DNA of 64,000 nt from Bacteroides sp. (GTDB taxonomy: Bacteria; Bacteroidota; Bacteroidia; Bacteroidales; Bacteroidaceae). The notes under the pieces are model-generated. The model searched no databases, was not told the origin of the DNA, and worked only from the letters and a program-made list of their open reading frames with translations. Positions 8,658-17,782 of the stretch are shown here, one piece after another. Positions within the stretch are counted from its first letter, which is position 1; each line of letters opens with the position of its first letter. A program made the translations under genes and the position numbers. The stretch lies in assembly GCA_017992695.1 (NCBI GenBank), contig JAGOOC010000003.1, positions 1-64,000 on the forward strand. The letters are read 5' to 3'.

Positions 8658-9524
8658 ATGAAAAGAATGAAAAATACTTCTTCTACTTACCTGAATGTGA
8701 ACGGACGGTTACTCGATCTGGCTACTCCGCAAGTGATGGGTATACTCAATGTAACGCCCGACTCCTTTTACGCCAATAGCCGGATGCAAGCCGAAACGGA
8801 TATTGCTGCACGTGCTCGGCAAATTGTGGAAGAGGGTGCTTCTATCATTGACATCGGTGCTTACTCATCACGCCCCAATGCCGAACACATCTCGGCCGAT
8901 GAGGAGATGAGTCGCCTGCGTCGAGGGTTGGAGATTGTGAAGATGAACCACCCCGATGCCATCGTATCTGTCGATACGTTTCGAGCCGATGTGGCTGAAT
9001 GGTGCGTGAAGGAGTATGGTGTGGCTATGATTAACGACATTGCTGCCGGGGAGATGGATGATCGGATGTTTGAAACCGTGGCGCGACTGGGAGTTCCTTA
9101 CATCATGATGCACATGAAAGGTACGCCGCAAAGTATGCAGACTGAAGTGCATTACGATTGTTTGCTAAAAGAGGTATTCCTCTATTTTGCGAAGAAGGTA
9201 CAACAACTGCGTGATTTGGGCGTAAAGGATATCGTTCTTGATCCCGGTTTCGGTTTTGCTAAAACATTGGAACATAATTATGAGCTCATGGCACATCTCG
9301 AAGAGTTCAATATCTTTGAGTTACCTTTGTTGGTGGGCGTTTCGCGGAAATCGATGATCTACCGTCTGCTGGGGGGCACTGCGCAAGAAGCACTGAATGG
9401 CACCACAGTACTCCATACCATTGCCTTAACGAAGGGTGCTGATATACTGCGTGTGCACGATGTTCGGGAGGCGGTGGAGGTTGTACAAATTACGGAGAAG
9501 CTTAAATCTCAATTGAAACAATAA
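8658..9524 (+). CDS. folP: Dihydropteroate synthase
   Basis: A TIM-barrel enzyme of 288 residues that condenses p-aminobenzoate with dihydropterin diphosphate in folate synthesis; the target of sulfonamides. Diagnostic blocks are present in order: MGILNVTPDSFY, IDIGAYSSRP, VSVDTFR, NDIAAGE, MMHMKGTPQSMQ, DPGFGFAKTLEHN and VGVSRKSMI, with RVHDV near the C-terminus. The start could be ATG 8658 or 8667. It precedes the diadenylate cyclase gene by about 45 bases, a pairing I recall as common in Bacteroidetes, so the two probably share a transcript. Confidence 0.95.
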   Translation: MKRMKNTSSTYLNVNGRLLDLATPQVMGILNVTPDSFYANSRMQAETDIAARARQIVEEGASIIDIGAYSSRPNAEHISADEEMSRLRRGLEIVKMNHPDAIVSVDTFRADVAEWCVKEYGVAMINDIAAGEMDDRMFETVARLGVPYIMMHMKGTPQSMQTEVHYDCLLKEVFLYFAKKVQQLRDLGVKDIVLDPGFGFAKTLEHNYELMAHLEEFNIFELPLLVGVSRKSMIYRLLGGTAQEALNGTTVLHTIALTKGADILRVHDVREAVEVVQITEKLKSQLKQ

Positions 9525-9570
9525 GCGTTTTTCAATTGTCCGGTGTAAACTGTTAAAACGTCAATGAATA

Positions 9571-10335
9571 GTGTTTTTTGAATTTGGAATAAAAGATTTT
9601 ATTGATATCCTGCTGGTGGCTTTCTTGCTTTACTATACGTATAAGCTGATGAAAGCCTCGGGATCGATCAATGTGTTCACCGGTATTCTGGTGTTTATCT
9701 TAATCTGGCTGGTTGTATCTCAGGTACTCGAAATGAAGCTGCTTGGCTCTATTTTCGATAAGCTGGTTAGCGTTGGGGTGTTGGCACTCATTGTGCTTTT
9801 TCAAGATGAGATACGTCGATTCCTGCTTACATTGGGCACGCATCACCATGCCAGTTCGTTGATCCGTTTCCTAACAGGCAATAAGCAGGAGAAGATTGAG
9901 CGAGAGGGTATTATGCCCATTGTAATGGCTTGCATCAGCATGAGTAAGCAGAAAGTAGGCGCGTTGATTGTGATTGAACATCACGTTCCGTTAGAGGATA
10001 TTGTCCGTACGGGAGAGACTATTAACGCTGATGTCAACCAGCGATTGATTGAAAATATATTTTTCAAAAACAGTCCGATGCACGATGGGGCTATGGTAAT
10101 CAGCAAACAACGGGTCAAAGCAGTCGGGTGTATTTTGCCGGTATCTCATGACTTGGACATTCCCAAGGAGTTAGGGCTTCGCCATCGCGCAGCGATGGGT
10201 GTTTCGCAAGAGTCGGATGCGCTCGCCATCATCGTTTCGGAAGAGACGGGTGGTATATCGGTTGCTTATCGGGGGCAATTTCACCTTCGGTTGAGCGGTG
10301 AAGAGCTGGAGAGCCTGCTGACGCAAGAGGATTGA
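9571..10335 (+). CDS. cdaA: Diadenylate cyclase, CdaA type
   Basis: A 254-residue membrane enzyme that makes cyclic di-AMP from two ATP. Three hydrophobic helices lie in the first about 80 residues (LLVAFLLYY, VFTGILVFILIWLVV, VLALIVLFQ), followed by the DAC domain with HDGAMVI (DGA at 172-174) and RHRAA (RHR at 204-206), the two catalytic motifs. Start codon is GTG at 9571; an ATG a few bases upstream is out of frame and runs into a stop. Cyclic di-AMP usually controls potassium and osmolyte transport; no CdaR regulator gene is next to it. Confidence 0.92.
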   Translation: MFFEFGIKDFIDILLVAFLLYYTYKLMKASGSINVFTGILVFILIWLVVSQVLEMKLLGSIFDKLVSVGVLALIVLFQDEIRRFLLTLGTHHHASSLIRFLTGNKQEKIEREGIMPIVMACISMSKQKVGALIVIEHHVPLEDIVRTGETINADVNQRLIENIFFKNSPMHDGAMVISKQRVKAVGCILPVSHDLDIPKELGLRHRAAMGVSQESDALAIIVSEETGGISVAYRGQFHLRLSGEELESLLTQED

Positions 10336-10361
10336 TCATTCACCATTCATAATTAAACAAC

Positions 10362-11906
10362 ATGGATAGACGAAATTTTTTGAGAACAGGAAGTATAGCA
10401 TTGCTAGGTTCATTGACTGCCGGATCGGCTTTGGGTGCTCCGTCAGCAGTGAAAGGTTCGCTGGAAAGTGGAGCTGGGGGTAAGTTCGCTCTCTCATCGG
10501 CAATGACTCATTTTGGCGTGAGTGAAGAGGACCTGCGTAAAGTGTTGGCTGCCGCTTTGGGAAAAGGCGGAGATTATGCCGACTTGTTTTTTGAACATAC
10601 GTTTACGAATGCCATCTCTTTGCAGGATGGTGAAGTGAATCGTTGTAACTCTTATATCGACTTTGGCATGGGGGTACGTGTGCTTGCAGGCGATCAAAGC
10701 GGCTATGCATATGTTGAAAATGTAACGCTTGACGAAATGCTGAAAGTCGCTCGTACGGCTGCCCGTATTGCTTCGAGCAAACAAGGTAGCTATCCGGTAC
10801 GCTTGGTAGAGAAACCGTTGAAAAAAAACTACTATGCCATTACCTCTTCTTGGGAAGAGGTGACGATAAAAGAAAAAATGCCCTATCTGCAGAAGCTAAA
10901 TGATAAGATGTTTTCGCTGGATAAGCGGGTGCATAAAGTCAATGCTTCGCTTAACGACGTAACCTCGCATATCCTCTTTTGCAACTCTGAAGGGGTGATG
11001 TATTATGACTACCGTCCGATGGTTACGTTGAGCGCCATGTGTATTATGGAGCAGAACGGGCAGATTGAGAATAGTTACTCTTCACGCTCTTACCGCAAAG
11101 GGTTCGAGTTTCTGACTGATGAGGTGGTCGATGTGATCGCTCGGGAGGCGGTTGATAAAACAGCCATCCTTTTTCAAGCCATCAAGCCCAAAGGGGGCGA
11201 AATGCCTGTTGTCATGGGCGCCGGCGGATCGGGCATCTTGCTGCATGAGGCTATAGGACATGCTTTTGAAGCCGATTTTAACCGTAAAAACACCTCCATC
11301 TTCTCCGACCAATTGAATAAAAAAATATGCAATGAGCACATCAGTGTGATTGATGATGGAACCATTCCGTTTAACCGTGGGGCAGTAAACTTTGACGATG
11401 AAGGCGTTGAAGGACAGAAAACCTATTTGGTAACGAACGGTGTGTTGACTAGCTATCTGCACGATCGCATCAGTGCGAAACATTATGGCATTGCACCCAC
11501 AGGCAACGGACGCCGCGAATCGTTCCGTAACCCACCCATTCCTCGTATGCGTGCTACCTATATGGAGCCGGGAAACATGAAGGAGGAGGATATCATTGCA
11601 TCGGTCAAGAAAGGAATCTTTGTGGATCAGTTTACAAACGGACAGGTTCAAATTGGTGCCGGCGATTTTACCTTCTTTGTGAAATCGGGCTATCTGATCG
11701 AAGATGGCAAGCTGACGCAGCCCATTAAAGATGTCAACATCATCGGCAATGGCCCAAAAGCATTGGCCGATATTACGATGGTAGCCGGAAACGACAAGAT
11801 TGACAATGGCAGCTGGACGTGTGGTAAAGACGGGCAGTCGTGTCCGGTTACTTGCGGCATGCCTTCGGCCTTAGTTAGCAAACTCACCGTTGGCGGCGAA
11901 AGCTGA
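10362..11906 (+). CDS. tldD: TldD-family metallopeptidase with Tat-like leader
   Basis: A PmbA/TldD-fold protein of 514 residues. The zinc motif HEAIGH is at 295-300 followed by FEAD, and the C-terminal GKDGQSCPVTCG block has the cysteine expected near the metal. Family members form a heterodimer with TldE and degrade unfolded peptides or mature modified peptides. Unusually, the N-terminus begins MDRRNFLRTGSIALLGSLTAG and then AGSALGAPS, a twin-arginine motif, hydrophobic stretch and possible cleavage site, suggesting export, whereas E. coli TldD is cytoplasmic. The partner gene starts 32 bases downstream and lacks a leader. Confidence 0.88.
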   Translation: MDRRNFLRTGSIALLGSLTAGSALGAPSAVKGSLESGAGGKFALSSAMTHFGVSEEDLRKVLAAALGKGGDYADLFFEHTFTNAISLQDGEVNRCNSYIDFGMGVRVLAGDQSGYAYVENVTLDEMLKVARTAARIASSKQGSYPVRLVEKPLKKNYYAITSSWEEVTIKEKMPYLQKLNDKMFSLDKRVHKVNASLNDVTSHILFCNSEGVMYYDYRPMVTLSAMCIMEQNGQIENSYSSRSYRKGFEFLTDEVVDVIAREAVDKTAILFQAIKPKGGEMPVVMGAGGSGILLHEAIGHAFEADFNRKNTSIFSDQLNKKICNEHISVIDDGTIPFNRGAVNFDDEGVEGQKTYLVTNGVLTSYLHDRISAKHYGIAPTGNGRRESFRNPPIPRMRATYMEPGNMKEEDIIASVKKGIFVDQFTNGQVQIGAGDFTFFVKSGYLIEDGKLTQPIKDVNIIGNGPKALADITMVAGNDKIDNGSWTCGKDGQSCPVTCGMPSALVSKLTVGGES

Positions 11907-11938
11907 TTTTAACTAGTAATGTGTAATACGGAAAGATC

Positions 11939-13258
11939 ATGATATCAGAAAGTAATAAGAAACTGGCGCAATGGGCTATGGATTATGCCCTTCGCAATGG
12001 CTGTCAGCAAGCCAAAGTAGACCTCTCCTCGGGTTCGAACAGCTCGTTTGAACTGAGAGACGGCAAAATGGATCGCTTGCAGCAAGCTTCAGAGAATCAG
12101 ATGAGCATATCGCTCTATGTAGATGGACGCTACGGTATGTATTCAACCAACCGGTTGGATAAGAAGGAGCTGGAGTCGTTTATTAAAAACGGAATTGAGG
12201 CCACCCGCTACTTGGCCAAAGATCCGGCTCGAGTGCTTCCCGATGCTTCTCGTTATTATAAAGGGGGAAAGCCCGACTTGCAACTAACCGATGCCAAGCT
12301 GCCTACGCTCAATCCCGATGATAAAGTGGCATTGGCTACAGCAATTGCTCAAGAGATGTTGGGAAAGGACGAGCGGATTATCTCTGTCGATTCTTCGTAT
12401 AGTGATGGAGAAAGTGCTACGTATAAACTGGCCAGTAATGGTTTCGAGGGCGAGTCGAGCAGAACTTGGTATGCACTCTCGGCAGGTGTCTCTATTAAAG
12501 GAGAGGGTGAGGCGCGCCCTTCTGATGGGTGGCACGAGTCGGCTATCTACTTCGACAAGCTAATTAAAACGGACATTGGTAAAACGGCTTTAGAGCGTAC
12601 GCTACGCAAATTGGGTCAGCAGAAAGTGAAATCGGGTAAGTATACGATGGTAGTCGATGCGCTCAACTCAGGTCAATTGCTGAGACCGGTAATGACTGCT
12701 CTGTCCGGCTCGGCTTTACAACAAAAAAACTCTTTCTTGCTGGATAAGCAAGAGGTGAAAATAGGGAGTAACGCCCTAACGTTGACCGATGAACCTCATT
12801 TGTTGCAAGCATCGGGTGCACGCTACTTTGACAACGAAGGGGTGGCTACCAAACCGGTTTCGGTATTCGAAAATGGCGTGCTTAAAACTTATTTCATCGA
12901 TACTTATAACGGTAAGAAAATGAATATGCCTCCTACCATCAGCTCTCCTTCGGTGTTGGTGATGAAGCCGGGTAACAAGAACTTGGAGCAACTGATAGCC
13001 GCAGTAGATCATGGGATTTTGGTAACCGCCTATAACGGGGGGAATTGCAACAGTACCACCGGCGACTTCTCCTATGGAGTTGAAGGTTTCCTTATTGAAA
13101 AAGGAAAACTAACTCAACCTATCTCAGAGATGAATGTCACGGGCAATATGATTACGTTATGGGCTTCGTTAACCGAGATAGGCAACGACCCGCGACTAAC
13201 CAGCTCCTGGCGTATTCCCTCTCTTGTTTTCGATCAAGTCGACTTTAGTGGCCTTTAA
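11939..13258 (+). CDS. tldE: TldE/PmbA-family protein
   Basis: A 439-residue PmbA/TldD-fold protein, about the length of PmbA, without the HExxxH motif, as expected for the non-catalytic TldE subunit that completes the channel of the TldD-TldE protease. Visible blocks include KYTMVVDALNSGQLL, GARYFDNEGVATKPV, NGGNCNSTTGDFSYGVEGFLIE and TQPISEMNVTGNM. It follows tldD with a short gap and is surely cotranscribed. It has no signal peptide, which sits oddly with the Tat-like leader on its partner. Confidence 0.88.
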   Translation: MISESNKKLAQWAMDYALRNGCQQAKVDLSSGSNSSFELRDGKMDRLQQASENQMSISLYVDGRYGMYSTNRLDKKELESFIKNGIEATRYLAKDPARVLPDASRYYKGGKPDLQLTDAKLPTLNPDDKVALATAIAQEMLGKDERIISVDSSYSDGESATYKLASNGFEGESSRTWYALSAGVSIKGEGEARPSDGWHESAIYFDKLIKTDIGKTALERTLRKLGQQKVKSGKYTMVVDALNSGQLLRPVMTALSGSALQQKNSFLLDKQEVKIGSNALTLTDEPHLLQASGARYFDNEGVATKPVSVFENGVLKTYFIDTYNGKKMNMPPTISSPSVLVMKPGNKNLEQLIAAVDHGILVTAYNGGNCNSTTGDFSYGVEGFLIEKGKLTQPISEMNVTGNMITLWASLTEIGNDPRLTSSWRIPSLVFDQVDFSGL

Positions 13259-13264
13259 TCACGC

Positions 13265-14278
13265 TTAGTTTAACATCAAACTCATATACGGTTGAAGCGG
13301 AGCAAGTATTCTTTCAGACAACTCTCCGATGTTCAGCCGTATATGTGTTTCGGGTAGTCGCTCTTGGCTGCACATACACTTTCCATTGCACAGGTAATAA
13401 TACCCATTGTTTGCCGAAATTTGCTCATCGGTTAGCTCGATGCTCAACTCCTCTTCAGGGTAAGCAGCAGCATACAATTGTAGTACCGATTTTGCATCGA
13501 TAATCCGCGCCATACCTAAGATAATAGTCTCAATCTCCTTAGTAGGAGGAGAGATCACGGTAATGTGTTCACTTTTGGTAAGCTGACCCATTTGGTAAAG
13601 CAGTTCATCTGCAATTTCTTTGCTATCCGTTAAAAGCTCTTGTACTTCTAGCGTATGCTGTTGTTGATTGGTGATGGCTACTCCCGCAATTGCTTCATTT
13701 TGTGTGGCTATATAGATAGCATTCTTTGTACGAACTAATTCGGCAATAATAACTTTGAAATCGGCAACCGTGTGCTGTAAGCAACAAGGGCGCTCTTCCA
13801 TTTTTCTATTTAAATATAAATAAACCTCTTCTTCGTACTCGACAGTGCTTCTCACCCGAATGTCAATAGCGTTTGAAGCGCTCGCTGTGCCTATCTCTTT
13901 TCTGGAATAACGAAAAACGGGGGCATAACCCATACGAGCATAATAATTGAAGAGCCAAGGTTCTCCGGGAATCAAGGTGCTGATTAAGTTTTTTGTGCGA
14001 AGCATCCGTAACAATGCTTGAGATAGCAATTCACGCATGGCACCTTTACTTCGATAGTCGGGGTGTGTGCAGGCTCCTGATACGTAAGAGGTTTGTATTA
14101 TTTCCCCGCAAAATGTCATCGGATAAGGCAGTAGCTGCATGGCGGCAATGATATCTTTTCCACTTTCAAGATCGATGTTTACCTCATTGTTGTAACGCAG
14201 GTCGAAATACAAATCAATAAAATCATCACTATCATTAAAGCACTGTTTCCACAATGCCTTGATTGCTTTTTTTTTCAT
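13265..14278 (-). CDS. GNAT-family acetyltransferase
   Basis: A 337-residue protein whose N-terminal half has a GNAT fold: GACTHPDYRSKGAMRELL matches the acyl-CoA pyrophosphate-binding loop, and GEPWLFNYYARMGY resembles the Eis-like group. The C-terminal half (about 170-337) probably holds a second domain seen in long GNATs. Substrate unknown. The start lies one base from the stop of the DUF2156 gene upstream, so the two are translationally coupled. Bacteroidales often carry this pair; a joint role in acylating a lipid or protein is speculation. Confidence 0.75.
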   Translation of the reverse strand: MKKKAIKALWKQCFNDSDDFIDLYFDLRYNNEVNIDLESGKDIIAAMQLLPYPMTFCGEIIQTSYVSGACTHPDYRSKGAMRELLSQALLRMLRTKNLISTLIPGEPWLFNYYARMGYAPVFRYSRKEIGTASASNAIDIRVRSTVEYEEEVYLYLNRKMEERPCCLQHTVADFKVIIAELVRTKNAIYIATQNEAIAGVAITNQQQHTLEVQELLTDSKEIADELLYQMGQLTKSEHITVISPPTKEIETIILGMARIIDAKSVLQLYAAAYPEEELSIELTDEQISANNGYYYLCNGKCMCSQERLPETHIRLNIGELSERILAPLQPYMSLMLN

Positions 14279-14279
14279 A

Positions 14280-15209
14280 TTATTGGCTACTCGTATGTAT
14301 AGGCTGCTCTTGCAAGCAAACCATATGCTTTTCTAAAATAATTTCCGGCTGGTAGGAGAGTTTGGCTTTGCGTAATCCTTCAATGCCGAGATCCTCTTCA
14401 CGGTTAATGTAGGTGTATTGCTCCGGTATGTGGTTGGCAAATTCGTAGTTAATCATGGCATACGCTCCGTTAATTGTCGTGTCGGCTTTTTCTACATGTA
14501 CCCCAAAGGTGTCGCCGTTGATCGGCATTCCGAAAGTGAAAGCAACGATCTTTCCGTTGGCACGTAGGATGCCTCCGGTGAGGCCTAACGCGTCGAAATT
14601 GTTAAGAGCATAGGTCAGTGCTCGACGCTCATTACCTGTTCCTTCCTGCTGATCGCAGTTGTTTACCTTGCACCACTCTGCCTCTAATTCTAGGCATTCG
14701 GGTATTCGGTCGGGAGTGATGGGTATGTATTCGTAATCGGGATAAGTGTTACGAAACTTGTTGACGTGATTTCTTTTTGCTTGAAACTTTTTCCCTTTCA
14801 ACGTAGCTAAATCGGTACGCAGATAAAGGTAGTCGGCATAATCTCGATCGGCAGTAAAACGGAATCGCCCGGGCATAATCGACTCTAATTCACATCGCAT
14901 GTAAGAGCAGGTTCCAAGCATACAAAACGGTTCTCCTTCCTGATCGGCATCCTCAATCAATTTCTTTAAAATCTTTTCTAAATCTCCAGTACCTACAGGC
15001 AACATATAAGCCAGCTTTTTGCCGACCCAAAACTTGAAAAGAAGAAAATTATCGACAACAGCAAACTGAGTGTCATATAGAAATCTCCAACTACAGAGGT
15101 TGGAAAATGATAAATCGCAGTTGCGACGAGAACTATTTTGAGTGTATGCAGTAATTAAATCTTTATCCTTTAGTGTAATATCTTTGAATTCAATCATAAT
15201 TTTTTTCAT
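14280..15209 (-). CDS. DUF2156 (phosphatidylglycerol lysyltransferase C-terminal-like) protein
   Basis: A 309-residue soluble protein matching the C-terminal catalytic domain of MprF-type lipid aminoacyl transferases, a dupli-GNAT fold. Recognisable blocks are DLSFSNLCSWR near 33, KGKKFQAKRNHVNKF near 140, GGILRANGKIVAFTFG, and the final INREEDLGIEGLRKAKLSYQP. No membrane flippase domain is present. It might transfer an aminoacyl or acyl group to a lipid or peptide; that is family inference only. It has its own -7 element and leads the two-gene unit with the GNAT. Confidence 0.75.
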   Translation of the reverse strand: MKKIMIEFKDITLKDKDLITAYTQNSSRRNCDLSFSNLCSWRFLYDTQFAVVDNFLLFKFWVGKKLAYMLPVGTGDLEKILKKLIEDADQEGEPFCMLGTCSYMRCELESIMPGRFRFTADRDYADYLYLRTDLATLKGKKFQAKRNHVNKFRNTYPDYEYIPITPDRIPECLELEAEWCKVNNCDQQEGTGNERRALTYALNNFDALGLTGGILRANGKIVAFTFGMPINGDTFGVHVEKADTTINGAYAMINYEFANHIPEQYTYINREEDLGIEGLRKAKLSYQPEIILEKHMVCLQEQPIHTSSQ

Positions 15210-15230
15210 GTGTGATTATATTTATAATAA

Positions 15231-15238
15231 CAAAAATA
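15231..15238 (-). promoter_or_regulatory. -7 element for the DUF2156-GNAT pair
   Basis: Reads TATTTTTG on the minus strand, 21 bases before the start codon. It lies between lrgB and the DUF2156 gene, so the pair is separate from the lrg genes. Confidence 0.5.
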
Positions 15239-15249
15239 AGCCTGTTTTG

Positions 15250-15945
15250 TTACAGCAATCCCAGAAATCTGAGAATTGTTGGCGTTAATATAGCCGTGAA
15301 TATGCCATTAAGTGTTAATCCCAAGCTGGCGTAAGCACCATGTTTGCTACTGATACCCATGGCTGTAGAAGTGCCTACGGCATGGGCTGCCGCTCCGAGC
15401 GAGAGACCCTGTGCTATGGGACTGCCAACTCGTGTTAACTTCATGATTTTTATCCCGAGAATTGCACCCAGTAAGCCCACACTAACTACTACAGCGGCGG
15501 TGAGCGAGGGGATGCCTCCCAATGTATTTGTTACTTCCATAGCAATGGGCGTGGTTACCGATTTGGGCGCAAGCGAAAGAATTACCTCTTGTGAGGCCCC
15601 CATGACCTTAGCTATCAGTACTACAGATACAACACCTACGATGCAGCCCCCCAATTGAGAGAGCACAATGGGAAGTATTTGTTTTTTTATTGTTTTCAAT
15701 TGCAGATACAGTGGCACGCCCAAGGCAACTACTGCAGGTTTTAGCCAGAACTCAATCAAGTGCCCACCTTTGTTATAGGTCTCAAAAGAGATGTGCGTCA
15801 CCTTTAAAAAGAGGATGAGCACGGCAATGGTTAGCAAGATTGGGTTTAATACCACTAATCCAGTTTTTTTTTGCAATACCTTGGCTATGAAATAAAGGCC
15901 AAAGGTGATTGCTAAGAGAAAGAATTCATTTTCAAAATAACTCAT
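15250..15945 (-). CDS. lrgB: LrgB/CidB-family membrane protein
   Basis: A 231-residue membrane protein with about seven hydrophobic segments and the family blocks LAPKSVTTPIAMEV, GGIPSLTAAVVV and AAHAVGTSTAMG. LrgB-type proteins work with LrgA in control of murein hydrolase activity and have also been linked to pyruvate or glycolate transport in other bacteria. The start overlaps the lrgA-like stop by four bases (ATGA). The 231-residue length is typical for the family. Confidence 0.88.
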   Translation of the reverse strand: MSYFENEFFLLAITFGLYFIAKVLQKKTGLVVLNPILLTIAVLILFLKVTHISFETYNKGGHLIEFWLKPAVVALGVPLYLQLKTIKKQILPIVLSQLGGCIVGVVSVVLIAKVMGASQEVILSLAPKSVTTPIAMEVTNTLGGIPSLTAAVVVSVGLLGAILGIKIMKLTRVGSPIAQGLSLGAAAHAVGTSTAMGISSKHGAYASLGLTLNGIFTAILTPTILRFLGLL

Positions 15946-16280
15946 TTTACTTTACGTACTAATTGATGAATCCAACCGGTAACAACGAGCACTAATAGCG
16001 TGCTAACTAAAGATGCGATTACAATGGGCCAAAACTGCGCTTCTATGATGTCAAAGTAAAGCATTAATGCCACACCCGGTGGAATAAAGAAAAAACCCAA
16101 ATTAGCGATTAAGAAATCTGACATGCCTTGTACCCAATGCAGCTTAATCCAACCTAATTTCAAGAACAGAGTGAGTAATAACATTCCAATAATACTCGAT
16201 GGAAACTTTATTCCGGTGAGGTAGACAATAAGTTCACCCAAAGCTAAGCAGCCAAACAAAATAGCGCATTGACGGATCAT
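15942..16280 (-). CDS. lrgA: LrgA/CidA-family holin-like protein
   Basis: A 112-residue protein with four hydrophobic helices and the family blocks FPSSIIGMLLL and LGFFFIPPGVALM. It is the small partner of the LrgB-like protein encoded directly downstream. In Staphylococcus such proteins act like holins or antiholins; in Bacteroides the role is untested. It has a perfect -7 element upstream. Confidence 0.88.
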   Translation of the reverse strand: MIRQCAILFGCLALGELIVYLTGIKFPSSIIGMLLLTLFLKLGWIKLHWVQGMSDFLIANLGFFFIPPGVALMLYFDIIEAQFWPIVIASLVSTLLVLVVTGWIHQLVRKVK

Positions 16281-16311
16281 TCTATTTTTAATTGAATTTT
16301 AAAAAACAAAG

Positions 16312-16319
16312 CAAAGGTA
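16312..16319 (-). promoter_or_regulatory. -7 element for lrgAB
   Basis: Reads TACCTTTG on the minus strand, 31 bases before the lrgA ATG. Confidence 0.5.
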
Positions 16320-16690
16320 ACAAAATAATCTCACTTCCCATTTCCCTTTTATACTATGAGTTCGTTTTTTAACTTCTTCTTACGGAGTGAGTGAAGGTCC
16401 TTATTGTTCACCGGCAATGATTGATTCGTAGAGGAGAGTAGTTAAAGACACTACAAGTTTTCAGAATCAGGCTATGTGTTTTTCGGAAAGACGTTACATC
16501 TTTTTTCGGTGAGAAATCACGATGCTGATAGCATAGTAAAAAGTCATCTTACCAATAAAGCAAGCGTGTTAAATTGCTCTTTTAAAGGCTTAAGTCTTTG
16601 CTGAATCGTTTTCGAGTGTTAAATAGTGTGTAATTGTGATTTTCTGCTATAAAAACAGCATTTTTGCAATGTAGATATAGCAAAATTGTG
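16320..16690. other. Long intergenic region, no gene seen
   Basis: The gap between the divergent lrgA and pta genes is the longest gene-free stretch in the window (468 bases in all). Besides the two -7 elements at its ends I see no open frame with a known family match, no tRNA, and no strong hairpin with a T-run. It could hold a long pta leader or a small RNA, but nothing visible supports either. Confidence 0.5.
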
Positions 16691-16698
16691 TACTTTTG
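16691..16698 (+). promoter_or_regulatory. -7 element for pta-ackA
   Basis: TACTTTTG, exact TAnnTTTG, 50 bases before the pta ATG. A TTTG at 16663-16666 is 24 bases away, slightly too far for a standard -33. Confidence 0.5.
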
Positions 16699-16748
16699 TA
16701 CCGCCAATTAGAGGTTCTATCGAAATATATACAACTATTTAAATATCT

Positions 16749-17768
16749 ATGCACAACTTGATTAACGAAATTGTTGCGCGTGCGAAAGCAAACCGCCAGC
16801 GCATTGTTCTTCCTGAAGGTACGGAAGAGCGCACTTTAAAAGCAGCCAATCTTATTTTAACAGATGAGGTTGCCGATCTTATTTTACTGGGTAGCCCGGA
16901 CGAAATTATGGAATTGGCAACGAAATGGGGATTGGGAAATATTGGTAAAGCAACCATTATTGATCCAACCAATCACCCGAAGCAAGAAGAATACGCCCTA
17001 TTGTTGTGCGAACTTCGTAAAAAGAAAGGGATGACCATCGAAGAGGCTCGTAAATTGGTGCTTGATCCGCTTTATTTAGGTTGTCTGATTATTAAGAACG
17101 GCGATGCCGATGGACAGCTAGCTGGTGCTAAAAACACAACAGGTGATGTGCTGCGTCCTGCCTTGCAGATTATTAAAACCATGCCGGGAATTACTTGTGT
17201 ATCGGGTGCGATGTTGTTGTTGACCAAAGCCCCCGAGTACGGAAAAAACGGTTTGCTCGTGATGGGTGATGTGGCTGTAACTCCTGTTCCAGATGCTTCG
17301 CAGTTGGCTCAAATCGCTGTTTGCACGGCTTACACTGCAAAGAATGTAGCCGGAATTGAAAACCCCAAGGTTGCGTTGCTTAGCTTCTCAACGAAAGGGT
17401 CGGCAAAACATGAAGTGGTAGATAAAGTAGTAGAAGCTGTAAAATTGGCCAAAGCGTTGGATCCTAATTTATTGCTTGATGGTGAATTGCAGGCCGATGC
17501 AGCCTTGGTTCCATCGATTGGTGCCAGTAAAGCACCGGGTTCACCTATTGCAGGCGAAGCCAATGTGTTGATCGTGCCGAGTCTGGAAGTTGGTAATATC
17601 TCTTATAAACTGGTTCAGCGTTTGGGTAATGCAGATGCTATCGGGCCTATTCTTCAAGGTATTGCACGCCCGGTCAATGACCTGTCGCGCGGTTGCTCAA
17701 TTGAAGATATTTACCGCATGATTGCGATTACTGCCAATCAGGCCATTGCTTTAAATAACACGAAATAA
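16749..17768 (+). CDS. pta: Phosphate acetyltransferase
   Basis: A 339-residue single-domain phosphotransacetylase that interconverts acetyl-CoA and acetyl phosphate in the cytoplasm. Blocks include IVLPEGTEERTLKAA near the start, GQLAGAKNTTGDVLRP, SGAMLLLTK, LSFSTKGSAKHE and the C-terminal GPILQGIARPVNDLSRGC. It lacks the N-terminal DRTGG regulatory domain of the long E. coli enzyme. With ackA 14 bases downstream it makes ATP and acetate, a main fermentation end product in Bacteroides. Confidence 0.95.
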   Translation: MHNLINEIVARAKANRQRIVLPEGTEERTLKAANLILTDEVADLILLGSPDEIMELATKWGLGNIGKATIIDPTNHPKQEEYALLLCELRKKKGMTIEEARKLVLDPLYLGCLIIKNGDADGQLAGAKNTTGDVLRPALQIIKTMPGITCVSGAMLLLTKAPEYGKNGLLVMGDVAVTPVPDASQLAQIAVCTAYTAKNVAGIENPKVALLSFSTKGSAKHEVVDKVVEAVKLAKALDPNLLLDGELQADAALVPSIGASKAPGSPIAGEANVLIVPSLEVGNISYKLVQRLGNADAIGPILQGIARPVNDLSRGCSIEDIYRMIAITANQAIALNNTK

Positions 17769-17782
17769 TACATAATCAAGAT

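Noticed and set aside
16281..16748. A small RNA or riboswitch in the lrgA-pta gap
   Set aside because: No hairpin with a T-run and no known riboswitch core could be seen; the length alone is not evidence.
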